In this document: positions 50,925 through 59,607 of the stretch, piece after piece
Layout of the letters: every line of letters starts with the position of its first letter
Position numbering within the stretch: the first letter of the stretch is position 1
Assembly (NCBI RefSeq): GCF_014654675.1
Contig: NZ_BNBC01000054.1
Coordinates: 1 to 64,000 of the forward strand
Length of the DNA: 64,000 nt
Origin: Streptomyces spiralis
GTDB taxonomy: Bacteria > Actinomycetota > Actinomycetes > Streptomycetales > Streptomycetaceae
Reading direction: 5' to 3'
The notes under the pieces: model-generated
Databases searched by the model: none
Told to the model about the DNA's origin: nothing
What the model saw: only the letters and a program-made list of their open reading frames with translations
Translations under genes and position numbers: made by a program

Positions 50925-51671
50925 TCACCAGGGCAGTTGCTTGCCGTCCCGGAAGAACAGGCCGGTGGGGCCGTCGTCAGGCAGCGTGGCAGCCCAGACG
51001 ACGCCCTTGGCGCTCTCAGCGGCGGGGCGCGCCCATTGCTCGGTACCGGGGCGGGTGGCGGTCACGCCGGGGCAAACGGCGTTCACGAGGACGTTCGCAC
51101 CCTTGAGCTCCTTCGCCGTTTTGATCGTGAGCCCGTTGAGCGCGGTCTTGGTGAGGGCGTAGGCCGTGATCGGCATCTCGCCGAACCGGTCCATCTCGAA
51201 TCCGGGGTAGTTGACCAGCCCGTAGTCGGGGTCCCAGAACGACCCGGCACCGCTGGACACGTTCACGATCCGGCCGTGACCGCCGGCGACGAGGAGAGGC
51301 AGCATGTGCTGGGTGACGCTCCAGGTGCCCACGACGTTGGTCTGGAACTCGAGCATCAGCTCGTCCAGGTCCTTGTCCGCGACGGTCGGGGCGGCCACCA
51401 TCACGGCCGCGTTGTTGATCAGGACGTCGAGACGGCCGAAGCGCTCCTCGACCTGCCGCGCGGCCGCCGCCACGCTGGCCCGGTCAAGGAGGTCCAGCTC
51501 GAGAGCGGACGCGTCGAAGCCTTCCTCGTCGAGTTCGGCGGCCAGCGGCTCGACCTGGCTGAGCTTTCGGGCGGAGAGGATGACGTGGAAGCCCTCGGCG
51601 GCCAGCTGCCGGGCGGTCTCGAAGCCCAGCCCTTCGCGTCGGCCGGATCCGGTGATGAGCGCGGTACGCAT
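50925..51671 (-). CDS. Short-chain dehydrogenase/reductase
   Basis: 248 aa classical SDR. Cofactor motif LITGSGRREGLGFETA (a TGxxxxxGxG variant with two extra residues), NNAAVM, catalytic Ser in RIVNVSSGAGS and YALTK as the Tyr-x3-Lys pair. The C-terminus GPTGLFFRDGKQLPW is of the carbonyl reductase type. It is followed upstream on the same strand, 103 bp away, by a quinone oxidoreductase-like gene; co-transcription is possible. Confidence 0.88.
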   Translation of the reverse strand: MRTALITGSGRREGLGFETARQLAAEGFHVILSARKLSQVEPLAAELDEEGFDASALELDLLDRASVAAAARQVEERFGRLDVLINNAAVMVAAPTVADKDLDELMLEFQTNVVGTWSVTQHMLPLLVAGGHGRIVNVSSGAGSFWDPDYGLVNYPGFEMDRFGEMPITAYALTKTALNGLTIKTAKELKGANVLVNAVCPGVTATRPGTEQWARPAAESAKGVVWAATLPDDGPTGLFFRDGKQLPW

Positions 51672-51774
51672 GTCTTAGTTCTTTCGGATGGCTGAAGATG
51701 AACAGGGAAGGGGGCGCCGCCGTCGGAAACGGGCAGGGTGCGGCACGTGGGGGCGACGGCACCGCCGTGTGGTG

Positions 51775-52710
51775 TCAGAAGGTGAGGACGATGCGCCCGC
51801 GCAGGCCGCCGGCCTCCAGCAGCCGGTGCGCCTCGACGGCTTCCTCTGCGGGCAGGGTTTTCGCCACGCGCGGGACGAGCCGTCCTTCGTCCGCGAGCTG
51901 CTGGATGCGCACGAGTTTGGCGTGCTCGCGGACGTAGTGCGGGACGAACGTGTTCTGCGTCGTGATGCCGCGTTCACCGGTGTTCGCACTGGCGATGGAG
52001 GAGGATGCGGCCCGGCCGCCGTCGCGCACCGCACGAAGCGCCTGCTCGGCGATGCCCGCCGTGTCGATCAGGCCGTCGACGCCGCCCGGCACCTCCTGGC
52101 GCACCAGATCCGGGAACTCGGCCCCGCGCGGCAGGACCACGTCGGCACCCAGGCCCTTGACCAGCTGCTCGTCCTTCGGCGCCGCATCCGCGATCACCCG
52201 ATACCCGTCGGCCTTGGCCAGCTGGACCGCGGAGCCGCCGACCGCGCCAGCGGCACCGGTGACGGCCACGGACGCGCCCGCCGGCAGATCGAGCAGATCC
52301 AGCGCCATGCGTGCCGTCAGGCTGTTCATCGGCAGCGTCGCCGCCTCGGCGTCGCCCAGGCCCTGCGGGATAGGCACGACGGACTCGGCGGGGACGACGA
52401 TGTGCTCCGCGTACGCACCGTGGGCGCCGGAGACCACCACGACCGCCATCACCCGGTCCCCGACCCGCAGGGCGGTGTCGGTCCCCTCACCGACCGCCTC
52501 GACCACGCCGGCCGCGTCCATTCCGGGCACGTAGGGCGGCACGATACCGGCCACGTGCGCGATACCCCGTCGCACCAGGGCGTCGACCGGATTGACGGCC
52601 GCCGCACGCACCCGGATGCGGATCTGTCCAGGCCCGGCCGCGGGCACCGGCAGGTCCAGCACCCGCAGCACCTCGGGCCCGCCGAACTCAGTCAGTCCTA
52701 CGGCTTTCAT
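51775..52710 (-). CDS. NADPH:quinone oxidoreductase-like MDR protein
   Basis: 311 aa medium-chain dehydrogenase without zinc ligands. MKAVGLTEFGGPEVLRVLDL is the usual start; VTGAAGAVGGSAVQLAKADG is the NADPH-binding loop; RVRAAAVNPVDALVRRG matches QOR. It reduces quinones or enones with NADPH. ATG 52710 lies 86 bp from the second copy of the 42-bp element and is divergent from the MmyB-type regulator gene, the likely controller. Confidence 0.88.
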   Translation of the reverse strand: MKAVGLTEFGGPEVLRVLDLPVPAAGPGQIRIRVRAAAVNPVDALVRRGIAHVAGIVPPYVPGMDAAGVVEAVGEGTDTALRVGDRVMAVVVVSGAHGAYAEHIVVPAESVVPIPQGLGDAEAATLPMNSLTARMALDLLDLPAGASVAVTGAAGAVGGSAVQLAKADGYRVIADAAPKDEQLVKGLGADVVLPRGAEFPDLVRQEVPGGVDGLIDTAGIAEQALRAVRDGGRAASSSIASANTGERGITTQNTFVPHYVREHAKLVRIQQLADEGRLVPRVAKTLPAEEAVEAHRLLEAGGLRGRIVLTF

Positions 52711-52795
52711 GAATGACTCCACTCGTCGTGATCTCGGGCGTGCGGCTCGGTACGCTCCCGTCGGCATCACCGAGTCAACCGATCCCGCCCGCAGG

Positions 52796-52837
52796 GTGGG
52801 AGTCCGCGCCGTAAGGGGTAATGACAGGGACCCCCAC
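52796..52837. promoter_or_regulatory. 42-bp promoter element, copy 2
   Basis: Core GGGGTAATGACAGGGACCCC (52815-52834). It overlaps the expected -35 position of the MmyB-type gene at 52867 and lies upstream of the divergent quinone oxidoreductase gene. The six differences from copy 1 are mostly transitions. Confidence 0.65.
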
Positions 52838-52866
52838 CCGCCGCGAACGCTGCCTACCCTGGCGCT

Positions 52867-53751
52867 ATGGACAACCGGGATGAAGTCAGCGCGTTCCTGC
52901 GCTCCCGCCGCGACAAGATCACCCCCGAGCAGGCGGGACTGCCGGTGTACGGCCAGCGGCGGGTGCCCGGACTGCGCCGCGGCGAGGTCGCGATGCTCGC
53001 TGGAGTCAGCGTCGAGTACTACACCCGCCTCGAGCGCGGCAACCTCAAGGGCGTCTCCGACAGCGTCCTGGACGCCCTGGCCCAGGCGCTGCGCCTGGAC
53101 GACACCGAGCGCATGCACCTGTACGACCTCGCCCGTGCCGCCGGGCCCGCCCCCAGGGCGCAGGCCAAGCGCCGCGAGTCCCGCCCGGTGGTGCGGCCGA
53201 GCGTCACGCGCATCATCGAGGGCATGCCGCACCTACCGGCGTTCGTGAAAAACGAACGCCTCGACAACCTCGCGGCCAACGCGCTGGGCCGGGCCCTGTT
53301 CGCGCCGATGTACGCCGACCCCACGACCGGCGCCAACAGCGCCCGCTTCGCGTTCCTCAGCCCCGCGGCCCGCCCGTTCTACACCGACTGGGAACGCGTC
53401 ACCCACGAGTCTGTTGGCGTCCTGCGCGTGGCGGCCGGCAAGAACCCCTACGACAAGGAACTGTCGAACCTCATCGGCGAGTTGTGCACCCGCAGCGACA
53501 TCTTCCGCACCATGTGGGGCTCCCACGACGTACACGTCTTCCGCGAGGGCACCAAACGCCTGCGCCACCCCGTCGTCGGCGACCTGGAACTCGACCACGA
53601 AAGCATGCAGCTCGAAGACGGGCTCAGCGTCGTCGTCTACAGCGCACCCCCGAACAGCGCCGCCGAAGACGCCCTCAAACTCCTCGCAAGCTGGTCCGCC
53701 ACCGCAGGCCAGGATCAAGCCCAGGGCACCGGCATCCCGTCCACCAACTGA
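52867..53751 (+). CDS. XRE-family regulator with MmyB-type ligand domain
   Basis: 294 aa. The N-terminal HTH (VPGLRRGEVAMLAGVSVEYY, TRLERGNLKGVSDSVLDALA) is followed by the MmyB-like C-terminal domain, which probably binds a fatty acid-like or other small ligand (LAANALGRALFAPMYADP; KNPYDKELSNLIGELCTRSD). Leaderless geometry: TACCCT (52855-52860) is 6 nt before ATG 52867. It is divergent from the quinone oxidoreductase. A similar regulator lies at 54105. Confidence 0.87.
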   Translation: MDNRDEVSAFLRSRRDKITPEQAGLPVYGQRRVPGLRRGEVAMLAGVSVEYYTRLERGNLKGVSDSVLDALAQALRLDDTERMHLYDLARAAGPAPRAQAKRRESRPVVRPSVTRIIEGMPHLPAFVKNERLDNLAANALGRALFAPMYADPTTGANSARFAFLSPAARPFYTDWERVTHESVGVLRVAAGKNPYDKELSNLIGELCTRSDIFRTMWGSHDVHVFREGTKRLRHPVVGDLELDHESMQLEDGLSVVVYSAPPNSAAEDALKLLASWSATAGQDQAQGTGIPSTN

Positions 53752-54104
53752 CCGCGCGCCTGCCTGACGGTAGGCATGAGGGCCAAGACCGGGTTCCCGC
53801 CCCGCTGCGGGCTCCTTGGCGTGCCTTCGGGACGACGCATTCCTCGGAGCTGCCGAGTGAGCCCCTGGGGCGGGAGCCTTCACCGCTAGGGGTGACCGCC
53901 GGCGCCGTGTACGCCGCGAGCAGCACCCAGAGGGAGCCACGTCGTATGGCCAGGGACATCCGTGGCTATCGCCTCCGGTCGTGTTCGGGTGGGAGTTGGC
54001 GCAGGCAACGAACTGCGCGCTCCACTTGGCAACGGCGCCAGTAACGGCGCTTAGCCACGGTGGTTGTGACTGAGCGTCGTCACGGTGTTCTGCGTCTTCG
54101 TATT
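53752..54104. other. Region between two regulators, no gene supported
   Basis: About 350 bp. A minus-strand stretch near 53960-54050 (KWSAQFVACANSHPNT) has some coding look but no start, stop or recognised family. It may be a small remnant. Confidence 0.4.
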
Positions 54105-54995
54105 TCAACCGGTCGTGTGCCGCACGTCCGGGGTGCTGTCCTCGGTGGCGGCGAGGGAGGACAACAGGCGCAGTCCCTCTTCGGAGGGGGAGCCGGGTTC
54201 GGCGGCGTAGACGGTCATGTGAAGCCCGGGATCGGCGGCCAGGTCCAGCGATTCGTAGGCGAGGGTGAGCTCGCCGACCGTCGGGTGGTGGAACCGCTTG
54301 GTGCCGGTGCCGTGCCGGCGGACATTGTGCGCGCCCCAGCGCGTGCGGAACTCCTCGCTGCGGGTCGACAGTTCGCCGACGAGGTCGTGTAGGTCCTTGT
54401 CGTGCGGGGTGCGGCCGGCCTGGGCGTGGAGGTTGGCCACGGCCATGTCGGCGAATAGGTCCCAGTCCGGGTAGAACCGGCGCGAGGCCGGGTCGAGGAA
54501 CTGGAAGTGCGCCAGGTTCTGCTGGTCGGCCGGGTTCGCGAACAGGTCGGTGTAGAAGGCGCGAGCCAGCCGGTTCGAGGCGAGGATGTCCAGCCGGCCG
54601 TTGCATACGACCGCGGGCCCGGCGGTGATCGCGTCCAGCGTCCACTGCAGGCTGCGGTGGACCTGCTGCTGGCCCTTGGCGTGGCGGCGCCGGGGCCGGG
54701 TGAGGACATCCGTGCCGTCGGCGGCCTGCGCCAGGTTCAGCAGGTGGGCGCGCTCGGCGTCGTCGAGTTGCAGCACGCGGGCGACGGCTTCGAGGACGGT
54801 TGGGGAGACGCCGGCGAGATGGCCGCGCTCGAGTTTGGCGTAGTACTCGACGCTCATGTCGGCCAGGGCCGCGACCTCGCTGCGGCGCAGCCCGGGCACG
54901 CGCCGGCGGGAACCCGAGGGCAGTCCTGCCTGCTCGGGGCTGATCTTCGCTCGCCGCGAGGTGAGGAACTCGCGGACCTCCTCACGGTTGTCCAT
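54105..54995 (-). CDS. XRE-family regulator with MmyB-type ligand domain
   Basis: 296 aa. HTH VPGLRRSEVAALADMSVEYY then AKLERGHLAGVSPTVLEAVA; ligand domain ILASNRLARAFYTDLFANPA and GRTPHDKDLHDLVGELSTRS. It is paralogous to the regulator at 52867. The start MDNREEVREFLTSRR at ATG 54995 is shared with that paralogue. It is divergent from the zinc-type dehydrogenase at 55258; an operator-like repeat lies at 55028-55049. Confidence 0.87.
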   Translation of the reverse strand: MDNREEVREFLTSRRAKISPEQAGLPSGSRRRVPGLRRSEVAALADMSVEYYAKLERGHLAGVSPTVLEAVARVLQLDDAERAHLLNLAQAADGTDVLTRPRRRHAKGQQQVHRSLQWTLDAITAGPAVVCNGRLDILASNRLARAFYTDLFANPADQQNLAHFQFLDPASRRFYPDWDLFADMAVANLHAQAGRTPHDKDLHDLVGELSTRSEEFRTRWGAHNVRRHGTGTKRFHHPTVGELTLAYESLDLAADPGLHMTVYAAEPGSPSEEGLRLLSSLAATEDSTPDVRHTTG

Positions 54996-55027
54996 GCCTT
55001 CGACGGTACGGCCCGACCGGCGTGAAA

Positions 55028-55049
55028 GGGATGCACTGCCAATACACCC
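55028..55049. promoter_or_regulatory. Operator-like site related to the 42-bp element core
   Basis: On the minus strand GTATTGGCAGTGCATCCC resembles GTACTGGCAGGGACCCCC of the 42-bp element at about 12 of 18 positions. It lies 33 bp upstream of the second MmyB-type gene, as expected for an autoregulatory site of the paralogue. Confidence 0.4.
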
Positions 55050-55257
55050 GTCACTGGTAACTCGCTGCGCACGCGGTAGAGCGGTTTCCTGGAGAAGCAG
55101 TCACCCCTTCGAACGGCGGACACCCTCCTGGGACGCACCTCCGACAACCGCGGCAGCGCGCTTGCGCCTCTGCCCCGGAGACTGCCTGACCTGGTCCGCG
55201 GCGACCGAGCCGCCCGGACCACACCCCTGTGAGTACGGAATGTAAGGAACCACTCTG

Positions 55258-56274
55258 ATGCGCGGAGCAGTGATCCACGCCCCCGGCGATATCCGTTTCG
55301 AGACCCTTGACGACGCGAAGATCCTCAAGCGCACCGATGCGGTCATCCGTACCGCGGTCACCTGTGTGTGCGGCTCGGACCTGTGGCCCTACCGGGGCGC
55401 CGAGCCGACCGAGCAGGCACACCCGATGGGCCACGAGTACGTCGGCTTCGTCGAGGAGGTCGGATCCGAGGTCACCTCGGTTCGGCCGGGCCAGTTCGTC
55501 GTCGGCTCCTTCGCGACCTCGGACAACACCTGTGCGAACTGCCGCAACGGCTTTCAGTCGAACTGCCTGAACCGTGAGTTCATGAGCACCTGCCAGGCCG
55601 AGTACGTACGGATCCCCAATGCTGAGGGCACCCTCGTCGCCACCGACGACATTCCGGACGAGGCGCTGTGGCCCGGTCTGCTGGCCGTCTCCGACGTGAT
55701 GGGCACCGGCTGGTGGGCTGCCGAGGCCGCCGAGGTGAGGCCCGGCTCGACCGCCGTGGTTGTCGGTGACGGCGCGGTCGGGCTGTGCGCGGTGATCGCG
55801 GCGAAGGAGATGGGTGCCGAGCGGATCATCGCCATGTCCCGGCACGCCTCGCGCCAGAAGCTGGCCCTGGAGTTCGGTGCGACCGACATTGTCACCGAGC
55901 GTGGCGACGAGGGCATCGCCCGGATCAAAGAGATGACCGGCGGGATCGGCGCCGACAGCGTGCTGGAGTGCGTCGGCACCGCTCAGGCCATGCGGCAGGC
56001 CCTGCACTCCGCCCGGCCCGGCGGCAGCGTCGGCTTCGTCGGCGTGCCGCACGAGGTCGCGGTCGACGGGCAGGAGCTGTTCTTCTCCCACGTCGGTCTG
56101 CGCGGCGGTCCCGCCCCCGTGCGCCGCTACCTGCCCGACCTCATCGACCGCGTCCTCACCCGCCGCATCGAACCGGGCAAGGTCTTCGACCTCACCCTGC
56201 CCCTGGAGCAGGTCGCCGAGGGCTACCAGGCCATGGACGAACGCCGCGCCATCAAGACCCTCCTCAAGCCCTGA
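55258..56274 (+). CDS. Zinc-dependent alcohol dehydrogenase family protein
   Basis: 338 aa MDR protein. Catalytic zinc ligands are in TCVCGSDLWPYRG and GHEYVGFVEEVG. The structural zinc loop CANCRNGFQSNC has three visible Cys, fewer than the usual four. The NAD(P) motif is VVGDGAVGLCAVIAAKEMGA. Likely oxidises an alcohol or reduces an aldehyde. AAGGA precedes ATG 55258. It is the first of three plus-strand genes (dehydrogenase, cupin, dehydrogenase). Confidence 0.87.
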   Translation: MRGAVIHAPGDIRFETLDDAKILKRTDAVIRTAVTCVCGSDLWPYRGAEPTEQAHPMGHEYVGFVEEVGSEVTSVRPGQFVVGSFATSDNTCANCRNGFQSNCLNREFMSTCQAEYVRIPNAEGTLVATDDIPDEALWPGLLAVSDVMGTGWWAAEAAEVRPGSTAVVVGDGAVGLCAVIAAKEMGAERIIAMSRHASRQKLALEFGATDIVTERGDEGIARIKEMTGGIGADSVLECVGTAQAMRQALHSARPGGSVGFVGVPHEVAVDGQELFFSHVGLRGGPAPVRRYLPDLIDRVLTRRIEPGKVFDLTLPLEQVAEGYQAMDERRAIKTLLKP

Positions 56275-56384
56275 CAGGCCCGCACATCCGGCCTTCGCCA
56301 GGCACCCCGCGCGCGCATCGACGCGGAACCCGCCGGCGCATTCACACACTGCCTGCCCGCAACGCTCAGAACAGAGGAACAAAC

Positions 56385-56795
56385 GTGCAGATCACCCGGA
56401 GCTCGCTCGACACCGTCAAGGGACCGGCCGACTGGTTCACTGGTGACGTCTGCATCGACGCCGTCGCCGCCGCCCCTGCCCCGTCCCGGGTCACCGCGAA
56501 CCTGGTGCACTTCATGCCTGGCGCCCGCACCCACTGGCACCACCACCCGCTGGGCCAGACCGCCTTTGTCACCGAAGGCGTGGGCCTGTGCCAGCGCCGC
56601 GGTGGACCCATCGAGGTGATCCGGCCCGGCGACCGCGTCCTGTTCGAAGCCGACGAGGAGCACTGGCACGGCGCCGCGCCGAACCGGCTCATGGTCCACC
56701 TGGCCATCAACGAAGGGGACGCCGACCACGACGTCGTGCACTGGATGGCCCCTGTCACCGACGAGGAATACGCCGCCGCTCCGGCCGCCGACTGA
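56385..56795 (+). CDS. Cupin protein, hydroxynitrile-lyase-like
   Basis: 136 aa. The pattern GPADWFTGDVCID, ARTHWHHHPLGQTAFVTEG and EEHWHGAAPNRLMVHLAINE matches the small manganese cupins that include bacterial (R)-mandelonitrile lyases. The metal ligands are the His cluster in motif 1 and the His in HWHG. GTG 56385 has AGAGGA upstream. It lies 110 bp after one dehydrogenase and 57 bp before another, so a joint transcript is likely. Confidence 0.82.
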   Translation: MQITRSSLDTVKGPADWFTGDVCIDAVAAAPAPSRVTANLVHFMPGARTHWHHHPLGQTAFVTEGVGLCQRRGGPIEVIRPGDRVLFEADEEHWHGAAPNRLMVHLAINEGDADHDVVHWMAPVTDEEYAAAPAAD

Positions 56796-56852
56796 CACCC
56801 GGGCCCGAAACACCCCACCACCCCCCAGCCCTGAACGAGGAGCACCCTCCCC

Positions 56853-57890
56853 ATGCGTGTCAACGCCTACGCAGCCCCCGCCGCAGGTCAGCCCCTGGCG
56901 CCGACCACCATCGAACGCCGCGAGGTCGGCCCCAACGACGTCCTCATCGCCATCGAGTACGCCGGCATCTGCCACTCCGACATCCACACCGTCAACGGCG
57001 ACTGGGGCCCCCAGCCCTTTCCCGTCGTCCCCGGACACGAGATCGTCGGCACCGTCACCGAAGTCGGTGCCGACGTCACCACGCACCGCGTCGGCGACCG
57101 CGTCGGTGTCGGCTGCATGGTCAACTCCTGCGGCCAGTGCCCGCCCTGCCGCGGCGGCGACGAACAGTTTTGCGTGAACGGCACTGTCTTCACCTACGCC
57201 AGCGAGGACCGGGACGGCACCCACACCCAGGGCGGCTACTCCACCCACGTCGTCGTCGACGCCGACTTCGTCCTGTCCGTCCCCGAGAACCTCGACGCGG
57301 CCGCCGCCGCACCGCTGCTCTGTGCGGGCATCACCACCTACAACCCGCTGCGCCGCTGGGGCGCCGGCCCGGGCAAGAAGGTCGCCGTCGTCGGCCTCGG
57401 CGGCCTCGGGCACATGGCCGTCAAGATCGCCCACGCCATGGGTACAGAGGTCACGGTGCTGTCGCAGTCGCTGAAGAAGCAGGAAGACGGGCTCCGGCTC
57501 GGTGCCGACCACTACTACGCGACCTCCGACCCGGACACCTTCAGCGAGCTCGCGGGCCGGTTCGACCTGATCATCAACACGGTCAGTGCCGACATCGACG
57601 TCAACGCCTACCTGGGTCTGCTGACCCTCGACGGCGCCATGGTCAGCGTGGGCGCCGCTCCGGGGCCGCTGGCCGTCAACGGATTTCTCCTCGGCGCCCG
57701 GCGCATCCTGACCGGTTCGATGATCGGCGGCATCGCTCTGACCCAGGAGATGCTCGACTTCTGCGGCGAGCACAACATCGGCGCCGACGTCGAAATCATC
57801 TCCGCAGACCAGGTCAACGAAGCGTACGAGCGCGTGCTGGCCTCCGACGTCCGCTACCGCTTCGTCATCGACGCCAGCACCCTCGCCTGA
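56853..57890 (+). CDS. NAD(P)-dependent alcohol dehydrogenase (CAD/YahK-like)
   Basis: 345 aa. Catalytic zinc: CHSDIHTVNGDWG and PGHEIVGTVTEVG. The structural zinc loop CGQCPPCRGGDEQFC has all four Cys. The cofactor motif is VGLGGLGHMAVKIAHAMG. This is the broad aldehyde reductase branch that includes YahK and cinnamyl alcohol dehydrogenases. GAGGAG lies 10 nt before ATG 56853. Last gene of the three-gene plus-strand set. Confidence 0.9.
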   Translation: MRVNAYAAPAAGQPLAPTTIERREVGPNDVLIAIEYAGICHSDIHTVNGDWGPQPFPVVPGHEIVGTVTEVGADVTTHRVGDRVGVGCMVNSCGQCPPCRGGDEQFCVNGTVFTYASEDRDGTHTQGGYSTHVVVDADFVLSVPENLDAAAAAPLLCAGITTYNPLRRWGAGPGKKVAVVGLGGLGHMAVKIAHAMGTEVTVLSQSLKKQEDGLRLGADHYYATSDPDTFSELAGRFDLIINTVSADIDVNAYLGLLTLDGAMVSVGAAPGPLAVNGFLLGARRILTGSMIGGIALTQEMLDFCGEHNIGADVEIISADQVNEAYERVLASDVRYRFVIDASTLA

Positions 57891-58297
57891 ACCGCTGAGT
57901 TACCTGCGCGGCCGGCCGACGACGCTGAGCGCGCTGTATGCAGGGCAAAGGCCCGTACACGGCGCCGTTCGGAGCGACCGCGGGTGCTCCGCAGCGCCCG
58001 GCCGATGCACGGCTGGAGCCTGCGCTGGCTTCGCCGACTACCGCGGCCGAGCGTGGAGCCACGACAGAGGCCGGCCGGACGCAGGAGCAGCCACACAGGA
58101 GCAAACCTCCTGGTCAGGGGCGTGACTGTTCAGGGGTGCACTGCGGATGCACCCCTGGACAGTGACTTCCTGACTGTCGCGGAACGCGGTTGTGTGGAAA
58201 CGGTCGGGATTGGCCCGACGTCTGGACGCCGCAGATGTGTCCGTGTTCTCACCCCTTGCTGGATTGGATTCTTGTGCCTGCCCCTGTGTCCCTGAGC
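57891..58297. other. Intergenic region with a conspicuous hairpin
   Basis: No gene is supported in these 400 bp. The hairpin at 58125-58163 is the main structure; the promoter of the downstream MFS gene should lie between it and 58298. A GTG at 58274, in frame with the MFS gene, follows GGATTGGATTCTT and could be an earlier, leaderless start. Confidence 0.5.
58125..58163. terminator. 16-bp-stem hairpin, terminator or leader structure
   Basis: ACTGTTCAGGGGTGCA (58125-58140) pairs with 58148-58163 with a single G-U type mismatch and a 7-nt loop. It lies 235 bp after the dehydrogenase stop and 135 bp before the MFS start, so it could end the upstream transcript or sit in the MFS leader. Confidence 0.5.
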
Positions 58298-59545
58298 ATG
58301 CCGCGTGAGCGGAGCGCCGGCCGTGCCCTGGCCGTCGTTCTCGCGCTGCTGACCGTCTTCGGGCCGATCTCGATGGACCTCTATCTGCCGGTGCTGCCCG
58401 CCCTGACCGGCGAGCTGCACGCCTCGACGTCGGCCGCGCAGCTCACCGTCACCGCCTGTCTGCTGGGTCTGGCGTTCGGGCAGGTCGTCGCAGGGCCCCT
58501 GTCGGACCGGTTCGGCCGGCGCCGTCCGATGCTGGCCGGTGCCGTCGCCTACATTGGCACGTCGGCGCTGTGCGCGTTCAGCCCCAGCGTCGAGTCGCTG
58601 GTCGCCGCCCGCTTCGTGCAGGGTCTGGCCGGTGCGGTGGGCATCGTGATCGCCCAGGCCGCCGGACGCGACCTGTACTCCGGCGGCAAGCTGGTGCGCT
58701 ACTACGGGCGCCTGACCGTGATCGGCGGCCTCGCCGCGATCGTCGGCCCGGTCATAGGGGGCCAGCTCGCCGCGTTCACCGACTGGCGCGGCATCTTCGT
58801 CTTCCTCGCCCTGCTCGGCGCCGTGATCCTCATCGCCTGCCTGACCGTCTTCCGCGAGACCCTGCCCCCGCAGGAACGCACCGGCGGCGGGCTGGCCCAG
58901 AGCGGGCGCGACTTCCGCCGGCTGCTGTCCGACCGTCTCTTCGTCGGCGCGGTCCTGATCACCGGTTTCGTCAACGCGGCCCTGTTCGCCTACCTCAGCG
59001 GCGCCACCTATGTCCTGCAGGGCATCTACGGGCTCTCCCCGCAGGGCTACTCGTTCGCGTTCGGGCTGAACTCCGCCGGATTCATGGTCTTCGGCTTCGT
59101 CGCGGGACGGCTCTCGGAGCGCTGGTCGGAGAAGGGCACCCTCGTCCTGGGCCTGGCCATGGCCCTGCTGGGCGCGGCCGGCCTGCTCATGACCGCGGCG
59201 CTGCACCTGCCGCTGGCCGCGATGGTGCTGTCCCTCTTCGTCATGGTCAGCGGCGTGGCCACCACCACCCCGCCTTCCACCTCGCTGGCTCTCGCCCACT
59301 ACCCCGAGATCGCGGGTACCGCTTCCTCGCTGCTCGGCATGGCGCGCTTCGCGTTCGGCGGGATCGCCGCCCCGCTCGTCGGTCTCGGCGGCGCCGCGAC
59401 CGCCCTCCCGCTTGGTCTGGTCACCCTCACCTGCGCCACGCTCGCGGCGCTCGTCCACGCCGTCGCCGTCCGCCCCCACACCCGCGCCGCGCAGCACCTC
59501 AAGGCCGGCGGGCAGCCCGTCGACCGGGTGACAGCCACCTCCTGA
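58298..59545 (+). CDS. Bcr/CflA-type multidrug MFS transporter
   Basis: About 415 aa with 12 membrane segments. The Bcr/CflA hallmarks are GPISMDLYLPVLPALTGEL in helix 1 and GPLSDRFGRRRPMLAGAV in loop 2-3; FVQGLAGAVGIVIAQAAGRD is helix 4. Exports drugs or metabolites by proton antiport. ATG 58298 (PRERSAGRALAVVL) is used; GTG 58274 is possible. It is followed 62 bp later by an aldo/keto reductase gene. Confidence 0.88.
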   Translation: MPRERSAGRALAVVLALLTVFGPISMDLYLPVLPALTGELHASTSAAQLTVTACLLGLAFGQVVAGPLSDRFGRRRPMLAGAVAYIGTSALCAFSPSVESLVAARFVQGLAGAVGIVIAQAAGRDLYSGGKLVRYYGRLTVIGGLAAIVGPVIGGQLAAFTDWRGIFVFLALLGAVILIACLTVFRETLPPQERTGGGLAQSGRDFRRLLSDRLFVGAVLITGFVNAALFAYLSGATYVLQGIYGLSPQGYSFAFGLNSAGFMVFGFVAGRLSERWSEKGTLVLGLAMALLGAAGLLMTAALHLPLAAMVLSLFVMVSGVATTTPPSTSLALAHYPEIAGTASSLLGMARFAFGGIAAPLVGLGGAATALPLGLVTLTCATLAALVHAVAVRPHTRAAQHLKAGGQPVDRVTATS

Positions 59546-59564
59546 CCCCCTGTCACGCACGGCA

Positions 59565-59584
59565 CGGGTAGGCATCCCTACCCG
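59565..59584. promoter_or_regulatory. Inverted repeat before the aldo/keto reductase gene
   Basis: CGGGTAG (59565-59571) and CTACCCG (59578-59584) are perfect inverted arms around a 6-bp centre. It sits 24 bp upstream of ATG 59608, where a repressor would block transcription or read-through from the MFS gene. Confidence 0.5.
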
Positions 59585-59607
59585 CCCCCCACGAAAGGAC
59601 AGACAGC

